NCBI RefSeq assembly: GCF_000321225.1
Contig: NW_004451657.1
Coordinates: 193,980-257,979 of the forward strand
Reading direction: 5' to 3'
Origin: Odobenus rosmarus divergens
Lineage: Eukaryota > Chordata > Mammalia > Carnivora > Odobenidae
DNA length: 64,000 bases
A program made the translations under genes and the position numbers. The notes beneath the pieces are model-generated. The model saw nothing but the letters and a program-made list of their open reading frames with translations. It searched no databases and was not told where the DNA came from. This document shows positions 57,011 through 64,000 of the stretch, in pieces. How positions within the stretch are numbered: position 1 is the stretch's first letter; each line of letters begins with the position of its first letter.

Positions 57011-58936
57011 TGTGGTGACTGATGACAGAAGCTGCAGGAGATCATTCCAGGAATCGGCTATGATGGAGACAGGCTGGTGCTGTCTGGGGGTGTTACTCAC
57101 ACGGCAGGCGATTCTGACTCCCCCTAATGAGGAGTCCTAAGAATACGTGGGAAATTCCCAGAAGGCATGCTGGGCATGCTGGGCGCAGATGGACGTGAAG
57201 CTGAGCTCTAGGCAGAGGAGACAGGATGGGCAGAGACCCAGGGAAGGGAGGCCACGTAGGGCGTTTGGGGCACGGGGGGCCGCTCAGGCTGCCCGGAGCA
57301 GACAGTGGGCACATGGGGACCAGGACGGGGCAGCCGTGCCTGGAGTCGCTGGACAGTACGAGCTGCGATGTGATTGGTAGGTGTTTTCCCTTTGAGCTTT
57401 AACTGACAAAGAAATATCTATTTCACTAACAAACAAGGAATCGCTGAAAATGAATTTTAAGGGGCAGCCAGATGTGCTTACACTGAAATTTTCTGGAAGG
57501 CCACACAAGAAACTCTCACCCAGGGGGAGTAAAATGGGATGGGGCACACTTTTACTTTACACCTCCTTTTTTTTTTATTACTTTAAGCATGCATTCATAA
57601 TAACTTTAAAAGTTGTTTTAAGTACACCACCTTCTATCATGACAATAAAATGATCTGAGGACTTACAGTGCCAAGGACTTCCTAAATCTGTCATCTGCCT
57701 GAAAGGTCAGCCCCCTGGGTCCCAGGCAGGGCTGCGGAGGCAGAAGCCCCTCGCGCCTCCTCTGCCCTGTGCAGCCCGGTGCTCTCCCACCGACCCAGGC
57801 ACCCCTCCCCAGAGCCTGCGCCCGCCCCACTGCCTACATGTCAGGCTGTCCGTGACCTGGCGTCCGCCTCCCTGTCCAGTCTCCTCTGCCTTCCACGTGC
57901 CCACCTACCCTGGAGGGCTGCCAGCTGCTGCTCTAGAGCCTCCCCTTTCTTCCTCACCCACCCTGTGACCCCAGACAAGCTCCTGCTGTCCTCATGACAC
58001 GCAGCTCAGAGCGCGGCTGTGAACGGAGTGCTCAGTGACCTCTGGTTGAATTGGAAGTTGAAAACATGAATTGATTCTAGTAGATGAAGACCTCACACTT
58101 CTGTTGAGGGCCGTGTGACTAGATATACAGCATGATAGATTACAGGATAAATGGTTCCTGGCTAGTTTTTTCTTTGACACATTTTCTTGGGCACCTTGCG
58201 ATTTGTTTTTGCTTAACAGCCCTTCTGAATCTTGGCTTCAGGTTGCAAGAGGATTGGTGGTAGGGATCATCTGAATGAGGGTGGGGTCCCTTCCATAATC
58301 GTTCCCAGGGTCATCCTGCATTGTCATGATGGACTGTATGATAAGGATATATTTCTATAAGCAAACGTGAGAGTACAGAACTTTGTGTTGAGGTGCATGT
58401 GAGCTGAGTTTGGACATTTACTCTGATGTCTCAGCACCAGCCCCCGGTGGGGGCGGGCCCTTTCTCAGATGTGCTGCACCGCAGACCCCTCTCCCGTCAA
58501 GTTCCCTCCTGACTCGGGGCTCTCCAGCAGCCCTCCCCCATCTCTCCCTCTCTGGAGCTCCCAGGGCTCTCCTCCCTCACTGCCCTCTCCTAGCAGGGTC
58601 CTTCCACTTCAGCAGGAGGTAGAGCTAAGTCTCACAGAGGGTATGCAAGAAATCACTCGACCTCTTGCAGGTCGAGGACACATCTCCGGGCTGAAGGAGC
58701 TCCTCTCTGATAAGGGACAGAAGTCCTAAGAATCAGTGAGCTGCAGAACGTCCTGAGTCTCGTCAGCTCCTGGCTGGCCCGGGGTCAGGAAAACATATGA
58801 AGTCTTTGTCAGGAAGCATCTCTTCCAAAAGCTTAGGGAATTTTTACATCCCCAAACTAATAAACATAAGCAAATGCATATAGTTATATATGTTTCTTAA
58901 TTAATTAGGTTTTTCATTTAAAAATAATATATGTGC

Positions 58937-59125
58937 GGGGCGCCTGGGTGGTGCAGCCTGTTGAGCATCCGACTCTTGGTTTCAGCTCAGGTCGTGATCT
59001 CAGGGTCATGAGATTGAGCCCCATGTCCGGCTCCACCCTCAGCAGGAAGTCTGCTTAGGACTCTCTCTCTCTCTCTCCCCCTCTGCCCCCCCAAAATGAA
59101 AAAATAAATCTTTAAAAAGAATAAT
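58937..59125 (+). mobile_element. CAN SINE (SINEC), sense
   Basis: 'ggggcgcctgggtggtgcag' head, variant 'ccgactcttggtttcagct' body, tail 'aaaaaataaatctttaaaaa'. Duplication aataatatatgtgc (58,923-58,936) versus aataatatttgtgc (59,126-59,139), one mismatch. Confidence 0.93.
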
Positions 59126-59715
59126 AATAATATTTGTGCATGGTAAAAACAAATGCAAACAGCACACACAGGCTTCTGGGAAGAGGTGGGTCCTGCTCAC
59201 AGGCGCCAGCCCGCCTCTGCATCCCAAGGCATTCACTATACCCAGCTTCTAGGGCATCTTCCAGAAATAGCCCATGGATACATGCAAGCAGCTGTGGGCT
59301 TGTGCATAGATATTTTGATAAAAGGACACATTTTTGTTATTTAATCATAAAGCTCATTCTGGTTTAGGATTTCAAAGTAAACTCTTTGCAAGTAAGCAGA
59401 ACCCAGAGTTGGTTGTGCGCTTTCTCAAACAATCCCAGTTACCAGAACTCCCTGCGGTTCCCTCTTGGCCCCATTCCTCGCATTTCCCACTCGTGGGAAA
59501 TGACAGAGGTCTTGGGATGATTTGAAATTCTCAGCTGTGCTTGGAGAGGCCTCAAGCCGGCGAGTGGTTTCTCCGGGGGAGAAGGGTTGAGCAGGACGAG
59601 CAGGACGCAGCCCAGCCCGAGAGACGTGCGGAAGCCCCTCTGAGCCAAGTGTATGTTCAGAGATGGTGGGAATGCCATGCGCTTCCGCCCGCCTCCGAAA
59701 CGTTTCTGTCCACAG

Positions 59716-59824
59716 GGGGATGAAGGCAACGACCTGTACTGTAGGACTTGCAGACAGTTCTTCAGCTCCTTGCATAACAAGAAGGAGCACCTGCTGGGAA
59801 AGCAGCACCTGCAGAACCTCACAG
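59716..59824 (+). CDS. HMG-box gene, coding exon 6 (U1/matrin-type C2H2 zinc finger, residues 209-245)
   Basis: 109 nt, phase 0 in, phase 1 out; acceptor 'tctgtccacag', donor 'ctcacag|gtaacc'. Encodes GDEGNDLYCRTCRQFFSS, then LHNKKEHLLGKQHLQNLT. Spacing Cys-x2-Cys-x12-His-x5-His, with the FFSS and K-x-H-L-x-GKxH features, is that of U1-like/matrin-type fingers, which in known families bind double-stranded RNA or proteins. The exon encodes the entire finger and nothing else. All four zinc ligands are present. Confidence 0.92.
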
Positions 59825-59949
59825 GTAACCCGCCCACCCTGCTCTTCTGTTTGAATGTTAAGACCGGATCTAATCAAATGCTCTTAATATTAGGTGTGCA
59901 CGTGGGGGGGGTGGGTCTTCAGGGAAGAGCCTACGGAGTAGCCTCTTCA

Positions 59950-61027
59950 TTTGTTTTATTGATTTTTTTTTTTTTTGAGTGCAGTTGACACACGATGTGA
60001 CATTAGTTTCTGGCGTGCAACCTAGTGATTTAACTAGTTTCAACGTTGTGTTCTGCTCAGGGTGTGGCTACCACCTGTCACCGCACAAAGCTGGTACAGT
60101 GTCATTGACTCTGCGCCCTGGACTGTGCCTTTTATTCCAAATGTCTTCCTCATTCCATACCCGGAAGCCCGTATCTCCGCCTCCCCTTCGCCGGCTCCCC
60201 CACCCCCGCTCCCCCCTGGCAACCATCAGTGTGTTCTCTATATTTATAGGTCTCATTCTGCTTTTTGTTTGTTTGTTCATTGGGTCTTTTTTCTTTTAGA
60301 TTCCACATATGAGGTAATCGTATGGTATCTGTCTTTCTCTGACTCATTTCGCTTAGCATGCTACCCTCTAGTCCCATCCATGTTGTTATAAATGCCACAA
60401 ATATGTATATACCACACCTTCCTTGTGCACTCTTCTATGGAAGGGCTCAGGCAGCTTCCGTGTCTCGGCTATTGTAAATAATGCTGTGATAAACACAGGG
60501 GTGCCTATGTCCTTTTGAAGGAGTGTTTTCATTTTCCTTGGGATAAACACCCAGTAGTGGAATTACTGTATCATAGGGTAGTTCTATTTTTAATTTTTTG
60601 AGGAACCTCCATGCTGTTTTCCAGAGTGGCTGCACCAGTTGGCGTTCACACCCACAGCTCGCAAGGGTCTCTTTTTCTCCACATCCTCGCCAACACCTGT
60701 TGTTTCTTGTGTTGCTGATTTTAGTCATTCTGACAGGTGTGAGGTGGTATCTCCTTGTAGTTTGGATTTGCATTTCCCTGATGCTGAGTGATTCTGAGCA
60801 TCTTTTCATGTGTCAGTTGGCCATCTGTAGGTCTTCTTTGGAAAAATGTCTGTTCAGGTCCTCTGCCCATTTTTTAATTGGTTTTTTTGTTTTTCTGGTG
60901 TTGAGCTGCATAAGGTCTTTACATATTTTGGGTATTAACCCCTTACTGGATAGGTCACTGGCAAATATCTTCTCCCATTCGGAGGTTGTCTTTTGCTTTA
61001 TTGATGGTTTCCTTTGCTGTGTGATTT
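59950..61027 (-). mobile_element. 5'-truncated L1 LINE, antisense, with readable ORF2 tail
   Basis: From a T tract (complement of poly-A) through 3' UTR text to the ORF2 C-terminal region. A 9-bp duplication gcctcttca flanks it (59,941-59,949 and 61,028-61,036). On the minus strand one frame carries the ORF2 tail from about 61,037 to 60,447 with a single stop near 60,810, indicating a fairly recent but dead copy of about 1.08 kb. Sits in the last intron seen of the HMG-box gene, antisense to it. Confidence 0.88.
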
Positions 61028-61784
61028 GCCTCTTCACTAACCTCAGGGCCTGGATTTCACATTCTCCCTGCCTGCAGCCTCTGTGTCCAAGTCACCGCGG
61101 GCTCGCTCCCTCCCTTCGCTCCTTCACCCAGGTCATGCTCAGGTGTCACCCTCCTGGAAGACGACCCCTGCTTGCTGTGTGCACAGCTGTGCACCTCCCA
61201 CCCCTCCCGTCCTCCCCTGCCTTCTTTCTCTCCATCCTTCCATCTTCTAGCAGCCTCTTTGCCCTCTATGTTGTTTGCCATCTCTCTCTAGGATTTAAGC
61301 CTCTTGTGTTTGAGGATATTTCCCTTTCATTCACTGCAGTACCTCCTGGGCCTAGAACCACGCCCGGCACGCCTAGCAGGCTCTGCATGCATGTTTGTGG
61401 AGTGAATGCGTGCATGCATGAATGAATATGTCCAACATATAACCCTTGAGCACTTACTCCTTCCCAGGCACTGAGCCACATGCTAGGGACGCAGACAGAA
61501 TAACACAGAGCTCTGCCCCAGGGAAACTGAAGTGTGCGGATTAATATAACAGCGTCTTGTTAAGATGTCTTGCATTCAAGTGAAATGAGTCCCACAGCAC
61601 AGGGAGGCCCCGTGATGATTACACCACATAGCATCGCAGGCGTGCTCTGGGGCTGGCAAAGATCCCCCAAGAATGAGAGCAGCTACGTCAAATGCTGTAG
61701 TAAGCGGTGACATCAGTTTCTTTTTTCCGCCATTCCTTCATGTTGTTAAAACTAGGTCGGACCTAAGCCCCTCCTTGGCACCAT

Positions 61785-61960
61785 GCTTGCTGTGTGGCCT
61801 GGGGCCAGTTACTTAACCTCTCTGTGCTTCCACTGCCTCACCTGTGAAGGAAGGATGAGATTGCCCACCCCTCAGGGCTCTTCTGAGGACCAACATCAGT
61901 GCCTTGTGCGAGCCTGGCACGGCCAAGATGCCACCTCCTCCGACGGCTTCCCTGATCCCG
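61785..61960 (+). repeat. MIR SINE relic, sense
   Basis: 'gtgtggcctggggccagtta', 'cttaacctctctgtgcttcc' and 'cctcacctgtgaaggaagga' match MIR in sense orientation. Confidence 0.75.
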
Positions 61961-62194
61961 CACTTGGGTGGGGGGCTCCCTTGGGGCTCCTGAGGCTCCA
62001 CACATATGCTTAGCTGTACGATGATCATCCCATTATTGTCACCACCACCCCGCGACATTCATGTGCACACGCACTGGTCTGCGCTCCCGGCGGGAAGGTG
62101 GGTGTGGGTCAAGGCTCCCATCTGGCCCCGAGTGGATAGTAAACAGTGATGAAGGTGTGCACAGAGATACCGCAGGCTCACGGTAAGGCTGGGG

Positions 62195-62435
62195 TTTAAA
62201 AGCAAATAAACCGTTTTCAGTAATGTCTTGTTTAAGGTGAGTAATGGCAACGAAGATGAAAATGCATCTCATTACCTGCAATTGAGCGTAACCTGTACGC
62301 TCGGATGCCTGGAGTTGCACTGTGTAAAATACCTGCTGAAGCGGGTTAAGGCTCATTTCAAAATCTATAAAATCGTGTGCTGGGGGACCATGAAGTTGTC
62401 ACTGCGTGCGGCTGCGATCGGTGTGACTCTCTGAG
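62195..62435. other. Unassigned unique-looking block
   Basis: Moderate GC, no match that I recognise to SINE, LINE, LTR or DNA transposon, no convincing exon. Distinct in texture from the surrounding CT-rich and repeat-rich text. Could be a conserved non-coding element or a very old repeat. Confidence 0.3.
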
Positions 62436-63059
62436 GGCCTCTGCAGTTATTGAAAAGGAAACAGACATGGGCAAACTTCACTCCGTCTTCCCTCTAAACC
62501 GCCTACAGATTTTACCTTAATGGCCGGGCTCTTGAGAGCTTTTCCGTTTCTGCTCGTAAGGCTGTGATTTTGCTGGGACAGCACCATCTTTGAGCCTCTG
62601 AGGTTTGGTCCTGTGGGGGGAGGGGGGACAGCCCCACCTCCCCTGGGGGCCCAGGCCTCACCTGGCTTTGTTGCCCTGCCCCCCGCCCCCGCCCGAGGCA
62701 GAGTGAGCCCCAGGATCACCTGGCCTTGTTGTCCCTGCCCTAAAAAAACTTGAGCTGTCCTGACCCCAGTCTCTGCTTCCACTCAAGGAGGGCGAGGCCC
62801 CAGAACTCTGTCCTTGTGAAGACAGAGTTCACGTACCCTCAAGTTCACCCACTGAAAGCAGTTCTTAGAATATTCGGATACATTCAACCATGACTTCAAT
62901 TAACGTTAGCACGTTTTCATCGCCCCCAAAAGAAGCCTCAGGCCCATTAGCAGCCACCATCCCCCCCCACCCCACCCCCACTCCTGGGCAAGCACTGAGG
63001 CGTCTTCTGTCCCCATAGGCAGGCACAGCTTTTTAACACTTGATGTCTGCTTTGCGTGG

Positions 63060-63250
63060 AGCAGGTGGGGTGGTGTGAGAGGTGGCTAAAGGCACCAGGT
63101 TTCTTTTTGGGGTGATGAATATGTTCCAAACTTGACCGTGGTGATGACTGCACAACTCTGAATATACTACAAACCACTGAATTCAGCACTTTCAATGGGC
63201 AAATTGTGTGGTACCATGAGTTAGAGCTCAGCCAAGAGCTCCTCCCCCAG
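63060..63250 (+). mobile_element. L1 LINE 3'-end fragment, sense
   Basis: 'tttctttttggggtgatgaa', 'tatgttccaaacttgaccgt', 'ggtgatgactgcacaactct' and 'atactacaaaccactgaatt' are typical old L1 3' UTR phrases. Confidence 0.75.
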
Positions 63251-63434
63251 GAGGACCCCCTTGCTGCCACCCATCTGGCCCCAGGCCTGGAGCATTCTGC
63301 TTATTTATCTTTTTCCCCCGGGACACAGAGCAGGGACTGCCTTGCTTGCATCTGGACACAGGGTCAGGCCCAGAGATGCCACTCATTTTTGCTCATGGGG
63401 CTGACCTTCCCCGTGGGATTTCTTTGCTTTTTAG

Positions 63435-63646
63435 GGAAATTTGAAAAAGATTCCACTGAGTACTTAAAGCATCTGGAACCTCTGGAGAAAGAAGAAGGTC
63501 AGAATTTGCACAAAGGAGACTCAGAGGAGGAAGCTGAGTGGCCCTATCCACTTGCGCTAGGAGGCCTGATTCCAGAGAAGCGTTTTGCTTCATTCGACTT
63601 GTGTTTCTTGCAAGAGTTTATCTTTAAACTTCTGAAAAGTAAGTAG
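63435..63646 (+). CDS. HMG-box gene, coding exon 7 (tail from residue 245; last exon in window)
   Basis: Acceptor 'gctttttag' at 63,434, phase 1 in. Encodes FEKDSTEYLKHLEPLEKEE, an acidic run (GDSEEEAEW), then a hydrophobic stretch (RFASFDLCFLQEFIFKLLK). The frame reaches TAG at 63,644-63,646, giving a 314-residue protein. A strong donor (aaaa|gtaagt, exon end 63,638, phase 1) overlaps that stop, and no AATAAA follows before the window ends. More exons to the right are therefore at least as likely as termination here. Confidence 0.72.
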
Positions 63647-63937
63647 TCAAGTTCAGCACTTTCCTGATATAAAACCATAAAACCCACTAACCTAGGGTTT
63701 TATGATCCTAGTCAGAATAACCTCCAATAAGAAGTTATGATATTAAGTGGAACCAAAAAAAATGCCATCTAGGAGAATAACAATAAGTAAAAATAATAAT
63801 CACATGGGAAATAACCAAGAACATCCACTGAGCCAGGCACAGGTCTGAGAACTTTAGACAAATTACCTCTTTTAATTCCCATAAAAGTACTGCGAGTTTG
63901 GTAATAGTATCTCTTCCTTTTAAAAAAAGGAAAGTGC
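63647..63937 (+). other. Downstream intron or 3' UTR of the HMG-box gene
   Basis: AT-rich sequence without a canonical polyadenylation signal. Text near 63,790-63,900 ('ccactgagccaggcacaggt') looks like an old MIR/L2-type relic. Confidence 0.45.
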
Positions 63938-64000
63938 GGGGCGCTTGGCTGGCTCAGTTGGAAGAGCATGTGTCTCTTGATCTCGGGGTCATGAGTTCGA
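63938..64000 (+). mobile_element. CAN SINE (SINEC), sense, cut by window end
   Basis: 'ggggcgcttggctggctcag' followed by 'ttggaagagcatgtgtctct' is the SINEC head with a variant tRNA-like part. The tail lies outside the window. Confidence 0.85.

Larger units (their letters stand above)
56692..59715 (+). other. Intron of the HMG-box gene
   Basis: GT-AG borders ('gtaagt', 'ctgtccacag'). Contains a MaLR-like LTR piece (about 56,785-57,010), L2-like text near 57,160-57,260, and a CAN SINE at 58,937-59,125. No additional exon recognised. Confidence 0.7.
59825..63434 (+). other. Intron of the HMG-box gene
   Basis: GT-AG borders ('gtaacc', 'tctttgctttttag', a good pyrimidine tract). Contains an antisense 5'-truncated L1 (59,950-61,027), a sense MIR (about 61,785-61,960), an unassigned low-repeat block (62,195-62,435), and a sense L1 3'-end fragment (63,060-63,250). 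Confidence 0.7.
41600..64000 (+). other. Gene locus: HMG-box plus U1-type zinc-finger protein (incomplete at right)
   Basis: Seven coding exons with matching phases give a protein of at least 312 residues. Residues 1-77 are proline-rich and then acidic. 78-96 are basic (KRKGGWPKGKKRK), as in HMG20A/HMG20B just before their box. About 97-168 form one HMG box with the HMG20 signature ([45 protein letters not shown]). 188-208 are a linker. 217-239 are a C2H2 finger spaced C-x2-C-x12-H-x5-H (Cys217, Cys220, His233, His239), the U1/matrin class. 246-312 are an acidic, then hydrophobic tail. HMG20 proteins act in LSD1/CoREST chromatin complexes and have a C-terminal coiled coil, which is not seen here. 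Nuclear DNA- or chromatin-binding is inferred. I know no named mammalian gene with this combination; it could be an HMG20 paralogue or a known gene I fail to recall. Confidence 0.78.

Noticed and set aside
60598..61425. 275-codon plus-strand open frame
   Set aside because: Its first half is the antisense shadow of the L1 ORF2 tail at 59,950-61,027 and the rest is CT-rich intron; no domain.
1..64000. CRISPR arrays, bacterial operons, riboswitches or phage genes
   Set aside because: Repeat content, spliced exons and CpG islands are those of a mammalian nuclear genome; the tandem repeats seen are microsatellites and one minisatellite without spacer structure.

Overview
This window is nuclear DNA from a placental mammal, almost certainly a carnivoran. 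The clearest sign is at least sixteen tRNA-derived CAN SINEs (SINEC), recognised by the 'gcgcctgggtggctcag' head, the CT-rich body and the 'aaataaataaaatcttt' tail. They sit among old L1, L2-like, MIR, MaLR-LTR and hAT relics that eutherians share. All SINEs are of the 'cgcctgggtggctcagtcggttaagc' type and I see no dog-type SINEC_Cf copy, which favours an arctoid carnivore (bear, seal or mustelid side) over a dog. There is no bacterial-style gene organisation, and nearly all open frames of 60-150 codons are chance.

Layout. Positions 1-26,500 hold no exon I can support: unique sequence with MIR, L2-like, hAT, LTR, L1 and SINE insertions, a 295-base run of N (3207-3501) beside a GGAA microsatellite, and a four-copy CCAAT-box array (17,701-17,800). 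At about 25.7-27.1 kb is a CpG island. It looks like a minus-strand promoter with a non-coding first exon ending in a good splice donor (boundary at 26,506), so much of 1-26.5 kb is probably its first intron or flank. Positions 27.2-41.4 kb are a repeat-rich spacer dominated by antisense L1 pieces and SINEs.

A second CpG island (about 41.5-42.2 kb) is the likely promoter of the one protein-coding gene I can reconstruct. It runs on the plus strand to the right edge. Seven phase-compatible coding exons (45,511-45,741; 50,556-50,635; 51,458-51,581; 54,385-54,511; 56,630-56,691; 59,716-59,824; 63,435-63,638 or to a stop at 63,646) encode a protein of at least 312 residues. It has an acidic/proline-rich N-terminus, a basic stretch, one HMG box most like HMG20A/HMG20B (BRAF35 family), and a single U1/matrin-type C2H2 zinc finger (C-x2-C-x12-H-x5-H). 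I do not recognise a named human gene with this architecture, so no symbol is given. The first coding intron appears to be of the rare GC-AG class. The gene probably continues past position 64,000.

How things fit: the two CpG-island promoters point away from each other (minus at ~26.8 kb, plus at ~41.6 kb) across about 15 kb of repeats. Exon borders of the HMG gene were placed by splice consensus, reading phase and resemblance to the HMG20 box. Repeat family names are from memory of consensus sequences, and most repeat borders are approximate except where target-site duplications are quoted.
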